Part shown: positions 7,432-16,170 of the stretch, piece after piece | How the letters are laid out: the number at the start of each line of letters is the position of its first letter | Numbering within the stretch: the stretch's first letter is position 1 | Notes under the pieces: generated by a model | Seen by the model: only the letters and a program-made list of their open reading frames with translations | Told to the model about the DNA's origin: nothing | Databases searched by the model: none | DNA from: an uncultured Eubacteriales bacterium | Lineage (GTDB): Bacteria; Bacillota; Clostridia; Oscillospirales; Oscillospiraceae | Direction: 5' to 3' | NCBI GenBank assembly: GCA_900317375.1 | Contig: ONGJ01000004.1 | Location: 1 to 53,384 of the forward strand | DNA length: 53,384 nt | Position numbers and translations under genes: made by a program

Positions 7432-8811
7432 GTGTGTAAGAAAATCCTGGCATGGCTGCTGTGCATGGCGCTGCTGTCCGCGCTGGGCGGAACCTGCTTC
7501 GCCGAGGGCTGCTGCGAAAGCTGCGTCTGCGAAAGCTGCAGCGCCGCCGCGCCTGCGGAGGATACGGCAAACTATCAGCTGAAGCAGGTCGTCATCCTCA
7601 GCCGGCACAATATCCGTTCGCCGCTGTCGGGAAAAGGCTCGTTCCTCGATGAGATCACCCCGCACGACTGGTTTCCGTGGACCTCGAACCCCGGAGAGCT
7701 GTCCCTGCGCGGGGCCATGATGGAGACCACCATGGGTCAGTACTTCCGCCTGTGGCTGGAAAAAGAGGGCCTGTTCCCCGAGAACTATATCCCGCTGGAC
7801 GGCGCGGTCCGTTTTTATGCAAACGGTCTGCAGCGCACCCTGGCGACCGCACATTATTTTTCGGCCGGACTGCTTCCGGTGGCCGTCGTGCCGGTGGAGC
7901 GGCATGTGGAGTATAACGACATGGACAGCGTCTTCCTGCCCGAGCTCCACTTCCTGAACGACGACTATGCCGCGGATGTCGAGGCAGAGATCTACCGGAT
8001 GGGCGGCGGAGAGGGTCTGTCCGGATACAGCGCCTCTCTGGAGGATGCGATCCGGCTTATGATGGACGTCATCGACATCGAGGACAGCGAGGCCTATCGG
8101 AAAGGCAGCTTCGGCAACCTCCTGACGGACGAGACGAAGCTCATCCTGGAATTCGACGATGCGACGGGGCTTTCGTGCTATGAGCTCTCCGGGCCCATCA
8201 AGACCGCAAAATCGGTGGCGGACGCCCTGGTGCTTCAGTATTATGAAGAGCCGGACGCGCTGAAGGCCGCCTTCGGTCATGCGCTCAGCACGGAGGACTG
8301 GAAGCTGTTCGGCAGCATCCTGGCGGCCTACGAAAAGATCACGCTCTCCACCCCGCTGCATGCGGTCAACCTGGCAAACCCCATGCTCAAGGAGCTCTAT
8401 GCCGAGCTGAACGCGCAGGGGCGGGAGTTCTCCTTCCTCTGCGGGCACGACTCCACCATCGTCAGTGTCCTCGCGGCCCTGGGCGCGGAGGACTATGAAC
8501 TGCCCGGCGCCATCGAACCCACCACGCCCATCGGCTGCAAGCTGGTCTTCACGCGCTGGGTCAACGAGGCAGGCGAATCCTTCTTCCGGGTAAATCTGGT
8601 CTACCAGAGCACCGAGCAGCTCCGCTCCATCCAGCCCCTGTCCCTCGACGTGCCGCCCATGATCGTCCCGCTCTCCTTTGAGGGCGTCGCGGTGAATGAA
8701 GACGGCATGATCGCCGAAAAGGACCTCATGAACCTCTTCCGTGAGAAGATCGACATGCTGCCGGCGATTGTGGAAGCATACACCGCACCCCCCTCCGAAA
8801 ACGCAGCCTGA
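7432..8811 (+). CDS. Exported histidine acid phosphatase-like protein
   Basis: Reading from the GTG at 7432, chosen because GGGAGGAAAG ends about 7 nt upstream, gives a 459-residue protein. It has a signal peptide (KKILAWLLCMALLSALGG, cleavage near CFA-EG) and a short cysteine-rich stretch (CCESCVCESC). The mature part starts with VVILSRHNIRSPLSG, matching the RHGxRxP catalytic motif of clade-2 histidine phosphatases. It later has FLCGHDSTIVSVLAALG, the HD proton-donor motif. The family hydrolyses phosphate monoesters such as glucose-1-phosphate or phytate. Here N replaces the usual G after RH. The vicinal cysteines suggest metal binding or disulfides. It sits alone between two terminators. 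Confidence 0.85.
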   Translation: MCKKILAWLLCMALLSALGGTCFAEGCCESCVCESCSAAAPAEDTANYQLKQVVILSRHNIRSPLSGKGSFLDEITPHDWFPWTSNPGELSLRGAMMETTMGQYFRLWLEKEGLFPENYIPLDGAVRFYANGLQRTLATAHYFSAGLLPVAVVPVERHVEYNDMDSVFLPELHFLNDDYAADVEAEIYRMGGGEGLSGYSASLEDAIRLMMDVIDIEDSEAYRKGSFGNLLTDETKLILEFDDATGLSCYELSGPIKTAKSVADALVLQYYEEPDALKAAFGHALSTEDWKLFGSILAAYEKITLSTPLHAVNLANPMLKELYAELNAQGREFSFLCGHDSTIVSVLAALGAEDYELPGAIEPTTPIGCKLVFTRWVNEAGESFFRVNLVYQSTEQLRSIQPLSLDVPPMIVPLSFEGVAVNEDGMIAEKDLMNLFREKIDMLPAIVEAYTAPPSENAA

Positions 8812-8825
8812 ACGGCTGGACCAAA

Positions 8826-8857
8826 AAACAGCCTCTCCCGTCCGGGAGAGGCTGTTT
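8826..8857 (+). terminator. Terminator after the histidine phosphatase gene
   Basis: A perfect 15-bp stem (AAACAGCCTCTCCCG and its complement) with a 2-nt loop, ending in GTTTCTA, lies 14 bp past the stop codon. The flanking A and T runs may let it act in both directions. Confidence 0.8.
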
Positions 8858-9018
8858 CTAATCCCTGCCGCAGGAGGATTTTTCTTGTCTCATATGTCCA
8901 GGGACATCAGGACCGTCTGACGCTTCCCGCTGCCGGGCGCATCAAAGCGGGTTCGCAGGGAGCGATCCCCGGATCGCTCCGCAGGCAGCGGTGGCATCTG
9001 GGGCTGCCTCCCTGCTTT

Positions 9019-9546
9019 TTATGCATTCACCACCGCGACCTGGCAGGAGCGCATGGTCTCGAGTGCGGCCAGATGCTTCTGCGGCGTCACGCCGGCACAG
9101 CAGGAAGCGTCGACCGTAATCCGGACCTCCGGCAGGAAGGCCTTCAGCAGCAGCGCATTCGATATGACACAGATGTCCGTACAGAGCCCGACCAGCTCCA
9201 GTTCCAGTTCTTCCGTTTCCGAAAGCGCTTTCAGTTCCTCCGCCAGCTGCACGCTTCCGAAAGTCGGCTTTTCAAACACCTTGGCCCCGGCAAGCACCGG
9301 CGTCAGTTCGGGGGAAAGCTGCCATCCTTCCGTCTCGCGGATACAGTGCTCCACCGGCAGGAACCTTCCTTCCTGGGTCTGGAGATAATCCGCCCCGTGC
9401 GTATCCATGGTGACGAAGATGCTGTCAGGGGGATAGGCGCCGATCTTCTCCTTCACCGCATCCACGATGGCCACGGCCTCTTTCGTACCCAGCGCCATAT
9501 CGATAAAATCGCGCTGCATATCCACAACGATCAGTATTTTTCTCAT
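9019..9546 (-). CDS. Isochorismatase-like cysteine hydrolase (nicotinamidase-related)
   Basis: The 175-residue product begins ILIVVDMQRDFID, giving the catalytic Asp. It has FEKPTFGS, giving the catalytic Lys, and GLCTDICVISNALLLKA, with the nucleophile Cys in the TDICV context. This is the complete D-K-C triad of the cysteine hydrolase family, which includes nicotinamidases (nicotinamide to nicotinate). The ATG at 9546 is preceded by GGAGGAACAGG; the longer frame upstream overlaps the permease gene and is not used. It is 47 bp downstream of the permease gene and may share its transcript. A role in NAD salvage is plausible but not proven. Confidence 0.85.
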   Translation of the reverse strand: MRKILIVVDMQRDFIDMALGTKEAVAIVDAVKEKIGAYPPDSIFVTMDTHGADYLQTQEGRFLPVEHCIRETEGWQLSPELTPVLAGAKVFEKPTFGSVQLAEELKALSETEELELELVGLCTDICVISNALLLKAFLPEVRITVDASCCAGVTPQKHLAALETMRSCQVAVVNA

Positions 9547-9593
9547 TTTTCCTGTTCCTCCAAAATGGTGTATCTTTCTTCTGTTCTCCGGTA

Positions 9594-12500
9594 TCAGCTG
9601 TTGATGTCCGAGATTTTCAGGCGGCGGATGCGCTGCAGCACGATGCTGTTCGTGATTGCCGAGAAGCCGATGGTGATCAGACCGGAATAGAGAAAGGTCT
9701 TCACGTTCGGTTCGCGGATCATCTGGATATACGGCGTCTCGGTGGTGCCGAGGATGCGCGCGCCCAGCCAGCTGCCGGCCGCGAGGCCGATCAGCGTGCC
9801 GAGGGCGGTGGTGACAATCAGGTCCGCGGCTGCATAGCGGATGCATTCGCCGGAGGAGAAGCCGTTGACGCGCATGATGGTCAGCTCTTTGGTCTTTCGC
9901 TGGATATAAGTCACGGTGAAGTTTGCCACGATGAAGCAGGCCATCATGCCCGCAAGGAAGAGCATGAACACCACGACAAAGGTCAGCGACTGCGAGAACT
10001 GCTCGATGGTGACCCGGTCCGCCGCGGCGTCGCGCACGCGCTCAAGGCCTTTGACCGGCTCCAGCCTCTCCCGCAGATCGTCAAGGGACAGGCCGTCCGT
10101 CCGGACGAGGAAACAGTTTGCCACCGGGGCGGTTTGGAAACAGCTCTCATAGCCTTCGGGCGTCAGGAAGAAGACCTGGCCGAAATAGTTTTCGAAGACG
10201 CCGACGATCGGGATCTCGACGCGGTCCATGTCGGCATTGTAAACCGGCACCTTTCCGTCGAGCTTTTCGCCGTGGCTTTCCCAGAAGCGGCGGGGCACCA
10301 GCACCCCCTCGTCCGACAGGTCGAGCTTTTCGCCGGTCTCGATGCTGCGCAGGTCAAAATAGCCGTCCATCGAGCCCTTCTCCGCAACGATCAGGGTCAG
10401 CGCGTCCAGCGTTCCGTCGACCTCGAAGACCCCGTCTTTCTTGCGGACCCGGATGTGCTGCAGCCCGTCCTCCTCCAGAAGCGTCTCGATCTCCGCCTCC
10501 GCATCTTCGTTCTCGCCGGTATCATAAAACACCTCGGCCTCATAGGTCTGGATACCGCCGAACTGCCGGTCGGTGACGCCGCTGATGCCGAAATACAGCG
10601 TAAAGCCCACCGTCATCAGCACGCAGCCGCCCGCGATGCTGACAATCGTGACCAGCACGCGGACCCGGTCGGTCCACATGTTCCGCAGGATCAGGCGGGA
10701 ATACAGCCTCCCGCCGGAGGAAGAGCGGCTCTTTCTCTTCCCCTTGTCCGGCGTTTTCCCGGACATCAGCTGGATGGCGGTCAGGCGCAGCAGCTGGCGG
10801 CAGCCCAGCCAGACCGCGGCCAGCGAGATCAGGAAGGCGCCGGCGGCGACAAGCCCGGTATGGACCGGCAGGAAGCTGTCCGTCCCCCGCCCGTAGTTCA
10901 AATGCGCCTCATACGATCGCAGGATGAGGCCCTGGACCGGCAGCCAGGCCAGCAGGATGCCCAGGCCCACGCCCAGCATGACCGCAGCCGCGGCAAAAAA
11001 CAGGTACTTGGCAAAAATCTCGCCGTTATACAGGCCCATGGCCTTGGCCGCGCCGACCAGGGTACGCTGCTGCTCGACCATACGGGTGATGGTGGCATAG
11101 ATGACCAGCGCGCCGACGATCAGGAAGATGGACGAGAAGGAGGTGCTCATAGACATCAGCTTGTCGGAATTGGCCCTGGCGTAGGTATAGCCGGCGTTCC
11201 CTTTGTCATTGAGCACGACCCATCTGCACTCGCCGATCTGGTTCATCTTTTCCTTCGCCTCGCTGATCTGCTCTTCGGCGCTGCAGAGCTGTTCCTTCGC
11301 CTCGCTGATCTGCTTTTCGGCGCTGCAGAGCTTTTCCTGCCCCTCGGCCAGCCCGCGCTCGCCTTCCTCCAGCAGCCTCCGGCCCTTCTCGATGGCGGTC
11401 ACGGCGTCAAGGTACTGTTCCCCGGAATAATAGTAATCGTTGATGCCGCGCTCATACTCGTCCGCGCCGCTGCGGAGTTTCTTCAGCCGTTCTCTCTCTT
11501 CGCTGAGGTCCAGACCTGTTTCTTCCTCGACCTTGCGCAGGACGTCCTCGGCGCTCATGTTGCCGTATTTCCGGATCAGCTCTTCATAGGCTTCTCTTGC
11601 AGGCTCCGGCAGCAGATCGGAATCCCTCGCCCGCTCCCAGAAAACGGTAGCATTGTCCAGCATCCTCCGGAGGTCTTCCACCCTTTCCAGGATGGTGCTG
11701 CCGTTGACATGGATGCCCAGCCCTTCCAGCACGCCGACTATTCTCTCAATCTCCTCTTCCCCCAGGCGGAGTTTGGCAGCGCCCTGATCCAGCAGAACCG
11801 GCACCGGTTCTGTCAGTTTCTCCTGATCAGCCAGCTGGCGCCAGCCTTCATCCAGCTTTTCGCGCGCCGTCTGCATCTGGGCCTTCCCCTCGTCGATCTT
11901 CTGCTCGCCGGTCCGGATCTGAGCCTTCGCCTCGTCGATCTTCTGCTCGCCGGTCCGGATCTGGGTCTCATAGATGCCGCGGATCTTTTCTCTGCGCGCG
12001 GGACCGCGCTCCTCCGCCAGGGTCTGCAGCGCCTCCTCCACCGGCCGGACCGCGTCCCAGTAAGCGTCGCTGTAGCGGTCTTCGGGGGCGTCCGCGACGC
12101 GGATGAGGGTCGTCATGAACGAGCCCTGCAGCTCCTCGCGGTTGAAGCTCTCCTTGCTGACAAGGACATAAGGCGTCACAGACACCATATAGCTGATATG
12201 CTCCGGCGTCTGGAAAACCCCCGTGATGACAAAGTCCGTCTCTTTGAGCGGTTCGATGCCCATGACGGGCCTGTTGGTCAGGCTGATCGTCTGCCCGACC
12301 GAGAATTCGCCGTCGTCCGCCAGCTTTTTTTCGATGGCGCACTCCCCCGCCGTCTCGGGCAGGCGGCCGGAGAGCAGCACAGGCCTTGTGATCTCCTCCG
12401 GGACGTCCATGACCGTGACATCCGTCATGCTTCTGCCGATGCGAAGCTGGGCGCCGGTCTGCAGGACCGCCTCTGCCGCCCCGACGCCGGGCAGGGCGCG

Positions 12501-12728
12501 GATGGCCTCCAGATCTTCGTCATCCATCAGCAGGGTGGAGCTGACCTGGAAGTCCCAGAGCCCGCTGCCGTTAAAGAAGATGTTGGCGTCCTTCTCCAGG
12601 GTGGCCGCGGCGTAGGCAATGCTGAGGTATGCCACCGCCGCCAGCATGCCGATCACCACGATCGACAGAAAGGCGACCAGCTCCTTCCGGACGTTGCGGC
12701 AGGCATCGATCAGCTGTGTTTTTTTCAA
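9594..12728 (-). CDS. Large FtsX/MacB-type ABC transporter permease with coiled-coil insert
   Basis: The 1044-residue protein starts with a TTG codon behind a GGGGGCGGCGG ribosome site. It has a first membrane segment near residue 17-38, then an extracytoplasmic MacB_PCD-like domain (40-260). A long charged coiled coil (about 260-510) contains two sets of 14-residue duplications. A first FtsX core follows (about 525-660, three membrane segments), then a second extracytoplasmic domain and a second FtsX core (about 920-1040). Such permeases normally pair with an ABC ATPase and export peptides or lipids or resist antimicrobial peptides. No partner ATPase gene lies next to it here. Confidence 0.88.
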   Translation of the reverse strand: MKKTQLIDACRNVRKELVAFLSIVVIGMLAAVAYLSIAYAAATLEKDANIFFNGSGLWDFQVSSTLLMDDEDLEAIRALPGVGAAEAVLQTGAQLRIGRSMTDVTVMDVPEEITRPVLLSGRLPETAGECAIEKKLADDGEFSVGQTISLTNRPVMGIEPLKETDFVITGVFQTPEHISYMVSVTPYVLVSKESFNREELQGSFMTTLIRVADAPEDRYSDAYWDAVRPVEEALQTLAEERGPARREKIRGIYETQIRTGEQKIDEAKAQIRTGEQKIDEGKAQMQTAREKLDEGWRQLADQEKLTEPVPVLLDQGAAKLRLGEEEIERIVGVLEGLGIHVNGSTILERVEDLRRMLDNATVFWERARDSDLLPEPAREAYEELIRKYGNMSAEDVLRKVEEETGLDLSEERERLKKLRSGADEYERGINDYYYSGEQYLDAVTAIEKGRRLLEEGERGLAEGQEKLCSAEKQISEAKEQLCSAEEQISEAKEKMNQIGECRWVVLNDKGNAGYTYARANSDKLMSMSTSFSSIFLIVGALVIYATITRMVEQQRTLVGAAKAMGLYNGEIFAKYLFFAAAAVMLGVGLGILLAWLPVQGLILRSYEAHLNYGRGTDSFLPVHTGLVAAGAFLISLAAVWLGCRQLLRLTAIQLMSGKTPDKGKRKSRSSSGGRLYSRLILRNMWTDRVRVLVTIVSIAGGCVLMTVGFTLYFGISGVTDRQFGGIQTYEAEVFYDTGENEDAEAEIETLLEEDGLQHIRVRKKDGVFEVDGTLDALTLIVAEKGSMDGYFDLRSIETGEKLDLSDEGVLVPRRFWESHGEKLDGKVPVYNADMDRVEIPIVGVFENYFGQVFFLTPEGYESCFQTAPVANCFLVRTDGLSLDDLRERLEPVKGLERVRDAAADRVTIEQFSQSLTFVVVFMLFLAGMMACFIVANFTVTYIQRKTKELTIMRVNGFSSGECIRYAAADLIVTTALGTLIGLAAGSWLGARILGTTETPYIQMIREPNVKTFLYSGLITIGFSAITNSIVLQRIRRLKISDINS
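11250..11333 (-). repeat. 42-bp tandem duplication in the permease coiled coil
   Basis: Two near-identical 42-bp units (starting at 11250 and 11292) each encode a 14-residue, two-heptad segment containing SAE[KE]QISEAKE. They keep the reading frame and heptad phase. Confidence 0.8.
11881..11964 (-). repeat. Second 42-bp tandem duplication in the permease coiled coil
   Basis: Two 42-bp units (11881-11922 and 11923-11964) differ at only a few bases. Each encodes the 14-residue element QIRTGEQKIDE[AG]KA. The equal period to the 11.3-kb duplication fits stepwise lengthening of a coiled coil. Confidence 0.85.
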
Positions 12729-12800
12729 TCCGCCGCCCCCCTTTCCGTCCGGATCCGGCGATGGGAGAAAATCAGGTCCTCTCCCCGGTCTCAGGCAATC

Positions 12801-13166
12801 TTACTTCAGCAGTTCTTCCGCCTTTTCGGCAGCAAACGCGATGACATCGTCGCAGGAGATCTTTGCCGCCTTCAGATCGGCGCAGCGGACCGCGCCGAAC
12901 TTCTCGCGAAAGGCCGTGACGATCTCTTTGTCGGCGGCGTTGACCTGCACTCGGTTCTCCGCACCGTATTTCATGCCAACCGCCATGATGGCCCCGGAGA
13001 GAGCGCCGCAGAGCTCGCGGCAGCCGGCGCCGCCCCCAAAGCCGCAGGCAATCGAAGCCGCGGTCTTCTCATCCAGGCCGGTTGCGCCGCCCATGGCCAT
13101 CAGCACCGCCTGGGCGCAGTTGTATCCCTGTCCGTGAAGCGCTGTCGCTTTTTCCTTTGCTGTCAT
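12801..13166 (-). CDS. C_GCAxxG_C_C family redox protein
   Basis: The 121-residue protein has the family signature in order: YNCAQAVLMAMG, then ACGFGGGAGCRELCGALSGAIMAVG, and two later cysteines (RCADL, SCDDV). This is the split-Soret/C_GCAxxG_C_C family, small cysteine-rich proteins of anaerobes thought to bind a metal or cofactor; the precise function is not established. GGAGG precedes the ATG at 13166. A TATAAT box with TG just upstream lies at about 13207-13212 on the minus strand. It is upstream of the permease gene by 72 bp, and a shared transcript is possible. Confidence 0.85.
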   Translation of the reverse strand: MTAKEKATALHGQGYNCAQAVLMAMGGATGLDEKTAASIACGFGGGAGCRELCGALSGAIMAVGMKYGAENRVQVNAADKEIVTAFREKFGAVRCADLKAAKISCDDVIAFAAEKAEELLK

Positions 13167-13298
13167 ATCTCTGCCTCCTCATATATGTGATTTGTCTAAC
13201 TTTATAATTATATCACAGAATGGCTGGGAATGTCATGCATTATCTTTGCTTTTCGCTTCTTTTCTGCCGCCGTCCGTGTTTTCAAGCTGAAAACCCTC

Positions 13299-13326
13299 TT
13301 GATTTGTTTTCCAGAAAGGATAAAAT
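13299..13326 (+). promoter_or_regulatory. Promoter for the binding protein/diguanylate cyclase operon
   Basis: TTGATT, a 16-bp spacer and TAAAAT on the + strand, about 65 bp upstream of the ATG at 13392. It is near-consensus apart from the -35. Confidence 0.5.
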
Positions 13327-13391
13327 AGAGCTGTCATCGCAAATCGGGCAGCCGGCCTGCATGCGCCGGGCCCGAAACAGAGGAGACGGAA

Positions 13392-14474
13392 ATGGAACAC
13401 TTCTTTACACACGGGCATTGCACGCTTTTCCGAAGGGCGGCGATCTGCACACTCGTCCTGGGGATGATCTTTCTTGCCGGCATGGCCGGAGGCTGCCGCG
13501 CCTTTGCAGAACCCGCGGGGGATACGGAACCGGCAGTCAATTTCAATCGTACCCTGGACGACTATGTCCCGCAGAAGGACCGTTACAACTTTTATTTCAC
13601 CTACAAGATCGTCCACCCCTGGTGGGACGCGGTGGCCATGGGGATCGAGGATGCGCAGAGGCAGTACCTGGACAGAGGCATCGCCGTCACCTATGAATAC
13701 ATGGCGCCGGAAAAGGCCGACGCGGAGGATCAGAAGGCACGCCTGCAGAGAGCCGCAGAGGGCGGCTATGATGTCATCGGCGTTGACGTTGCCGATGAGG
13801 CGGTGATCTCCCCGGTGCTGGACAGCCTCGTGGAATCCGGGCTGAAGGTCATGACCTTCTCCAGTTCCGACGCATCCCCCGGCTGCAGAAGGATCGCCTA
13901 TGTGGGCAACACCCACAATTATGAGGACGGCGTGCTGCTTACGGAGGCGCTGTGTGAAAAGCTCGGCTATCGCGGGCGCGTTGCGGTGCTTGTCGGGACC
14001 AGAGGGGCCCCCTGCCACGAAGACCGCGCGCAGGGCGCCCGGGATACGGTCGGAAAGTATCCGGAGATGGAAATCGCCGCCGTGGAGTATGACCAGGACG
14101 ACATCCAGACCGCCTATGAGCTGACCCGGCAGATTCTCCGGGACACCGACGACCTGGCCGGGATCATCTGCTGCAACATGAGCAACCCCGTCGGAGCCGC
14201 CAGGGCCGTCGCGGAAAGCGGCCGGGATATCGTGATCGTCGGCATGGACCACGACCGGGAGGCGCTGCACTTTCTGAAGGACGGGGTTATCTACTGTCTG
14301 GGCGTGCAGGACTGCTATTCCATCGGTTTCGATACGCTGCAGGTTGCCGTGAAGATTGCCGACGGCGTGCTGCCGGGCACCGTCTACCCGGAAAAGACCG
14401 AGGAGCGCACCACGGTCATTTATCAGAAGGACGCAGAAACCATTCTGGAGATGCTGTATGGAGAAATCCAGTAA
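13392..14474 (+). CDS. Periplasmic-binding-protein-like lipoprotein, sugar-type
   Basis: The 360-residue product has an N-terminal hydrophobic signal ending in a lipobox-like GMAGGC (Cys about residue 36). It then has a type-1 periplasmic binding fold (Peripla_BP_4/LacI-like), with YKIVHPWWDAVAMGIEDAQ, YDVIGVDVADEAVISPVLDS and IVIVGMDHDREALHFLKDGV. The family binds sugars or autoinducer-like ligands for ABC uptake. Here there is no transporter gene; instead its 3' end overlaps a diguanylate cyclase gene by 17 bp. The context suggests it acts as an extracellular sensor subunit rather than a transport component (inference). Confidence 0.85.
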   Translation: MEHFFTHGHCTLFRRAAICTLVLGMIFLAGMAGGCRAFAEPAGDTEPAVNFNRTLDDYVPQKDRYNFYFTYKIVHPWWDAVAMGIEDAQRQYLDRGIAVTYEYMAPEKADAEDQKARLQRAAEGGYDVIGVDVADEAVISPVLDSLVESGLKVMTFSSSDASPGCRRIAYVGNTHNYEDGVLLTEALCEKLGYRGRVAVLVGTRGAPCHEDRAQGARDTVGKYPEMEIAAVEYDQDDIQTAYELTRQILRDTDDLAGIICCNMSNPVGAARAVAESGRDIVIVGMDHDREALHFLKDGVIYCLGVQDCYSIGFDTLQVAVKIADGVLPGTVYPEKTEERTTVIYQKDAETILEMLYGEIQ

Positions 14475-16014
14475 CAAAAAAAATCAGCAGAAACGCTTCA
14501 TTCTTACCTTCATCGTACTCGGCGCCGCTGCGGTCGTCGCCATCATCATCGGTCTGACGCTGTGGATGTCTGCCGGGGCCAGAAGTGCGACGGATAAAGC
14601 GGTCGATCAGGTCAGCCGCTTTTACATGCGGGAGCTTGCCGACCGGAGAAGTCAGGCGGTCTCCGGCATGATCAATCAGCGGCTTGCCGAGATGCGGCGT
14701 GCATTACAGCTCATCACACCGGAGGACCTGTCCTCGCAGGAGACGCTGCGTGCCGCCATCGGCCGGGTGGAGGCGCTGTACGGGCTGGATCTGTACGCCC
14801 TCGCCGATGACGAGAATGTGGTGTATACCGATCTCTCCACCTATATGGGCGGCAGCCGCTACGGTTTCCTGTCACAGGATCCGATGGACGATCCGGTGAT
14901 CAGCACCGTCAGCCTTTACGGCGTAAAAAAGCAGATCTGCCTGGCCATCCCTGTCCGGGACCTCCGCTTCATGGGGAAAGACCTGAAGGCCTGCTTTGTG
15001 GAGATCGATGTCGGCGACTTTGTCAACACCCTCGCGTTTGACGCCGAGGAGAGCGAGAGCTTTTTCTGCCTGTACTACCGAAACGGAGAGAACCTCACGC
15101 AGCTTGACTTCGGCTCCATCCGGGCAAATGAGAACCTGCTCCGGGTGATGCAGGAAAAGCTGCCGGAGGCAGAGTGGCGTCAGCTGGAAGAGAACTTTCA
15201 GCAGGGGCTCGCGGGGAGCGCGGAATTCAGCAGCTCCGGCAGCAGGGAACTGCTGTATTATGCACCCATCCCGGACACGAGCTGGATGATCACCGTCATG
15301 ATCCCCGAAAGCCTGATCCATGATCAGATCCGCGGATTCAGCGATGAGACTCTGACGCGAAGCACCGTCCAGATCACGGTAACCTGTATCGTTCTGCTGC
15401 TCTATTTCGGCACGGTGATCCTGATGCTGCGCAAGGCTACCGGTGCCGTGCTGGAAGAGGAACGGCAGAACGCCCGGGATTTCAGCCGGAAAGCGGAGGA
15501 GAGCGAAGCAGAGCTCGGCGTCATCCGCGAAATCGCAACCCGGGACGCGCTGACCAGCACCGGCAGCAAATTTGCTTATACCGAAAAGGAAAAAGCCCTG
15601 AACGAAGCCATACGAAACGGAGAGCTCCGCCAGCTGGCCGTTGTGGTATGCGATCTCAACGGGCTGAAGCTCATCAATGACACCTACGGCCACGCCAGGG
15701 GGGACGAATATATCCGGGAAGCGAGCCGCCTGATCTGCGGCCTGTACAAGCACAGCCCGGTCTTCCGCGTCGGCGGGGACGAGTTCGTCGTCCTGCTGCA
15801 GAACGATGATTTTGAGCAAAGAGAGGCCATTCTGGAAGAGCTCAACCGGCGCGTGGAGGAGAACCTCCGCACGGGAAGAGCGGTTGTTTCCGCGGGCATG
15901 GCCGATTACGAACCCGGAGATCAGCAGGTGGACGCCGTCCTCCGGCGGGCGGATCAGCGGATGTATGAGCGGAAAAAGCAGCTGAAAGAGATGGGCGCAG
16001 CCATACGGGAGTGA
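14458..16014 (+). CDS. Membrane diguanylate cyclase with extracellular sensor domain
   Basis: Starting at the ATG at 14458 inside the previous gene, the 518-residue protein has a membrane segment (about 14-36) and a roughly 260-residue extracytoplasmic domain of Cache type. A second membrane segment follows (about 302-324), then a short coiled coil and a C-terminal GGDEF domain (about 360-515) with intact RVGGDEFVVLL. It should make c-di-GMP from GTP. The position for the inhibitory RxxD site before GGDEF reads YKHS, so feedback inhibition is probably absent. The 17-bp overlap with the binding-protein gene implies translational coupling and a two-part sensor. Confidence 0.9.
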   Translation: MEKSSNKKNQQKRFILTFIVLGAAAVVAIIIGLTLWMSAGARSATDKAVDQVSRFYMRELADRRSQAVSGMINQRLAEMRRALQLITPEDLSSQETLRAAIGRVEALYGLDLYALADDENVVYTDLSTYMGGSRYGFLSQDPMDDPVISTVSLYGVKKQICLAIPVRDLRFMGKDLKACFVEIDVGDFVNTLAFDAEESESFFCLYYRNGENLTQLDFGSIRANENLLRVMQEKLPEAEWRQLEENFQQGLAGSAEFSSSGSRELLYYAPIPDTSWMITVMIPESLIHDQIRGFSDETLTRSTVQITVTCIVLLLYFGTVILMLRKATGAVLEEERQNARDFSRKAEESEAELGVIREIATRDALTSTGSKFAYTEKEKALNEAIRNGELRQLAVVVCDLNGLKLINDTYGHARGDEYIREASRLICGLYKHSPVFRVGGDEFVVLLQNDDFEQREAILEELNRRVEENLRTGRAVVSAGMADYEPGDQQVDAVLRRADQRMYERKKQLKEMGAAIRE

Positions 16015-16072
16015 TTGACAAATCCTTGCAGATTCCTCCCCCGGCTTTCCCGGTTTTCTTTCATTTTGTCAA

Positions 16073-16101
16073 TTGAATTATCTTCCTGTTTTTGTTAGTA
16101 T
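16073..16101 (+). promoter_or_regulatory. Promoter for the aminotransferase gene
   Basis: TTGAAT, a 17-bp T-rich spacer and TAGTAT on the + strand, about 70 bp before the ATG at 16171. Confidence 0.5.
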
Positions 16102-16170
16102 TATTTCACTTTACCGCGTTACCGCAAGGCAGTGCAGAAAGAATATCATACAGCAAGGAGCATACATGCG

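Noticed and set aside
10134-13190. A 1018-codon + strand frame opposite the permease gene
   Set aside because: It is an antisense shadow produced by GC-rich codon usage. The minus-strand protein has clear FtsX features and a normal start.
13207-13228. TCACAGAATGG sequence before the C_GCAxxG gene, tested as another copy of the shared operator
   Set aside because: Only one half resembles the motif, and it overlaps the -10 instead of lying upstream, so it was left out of the regulon.
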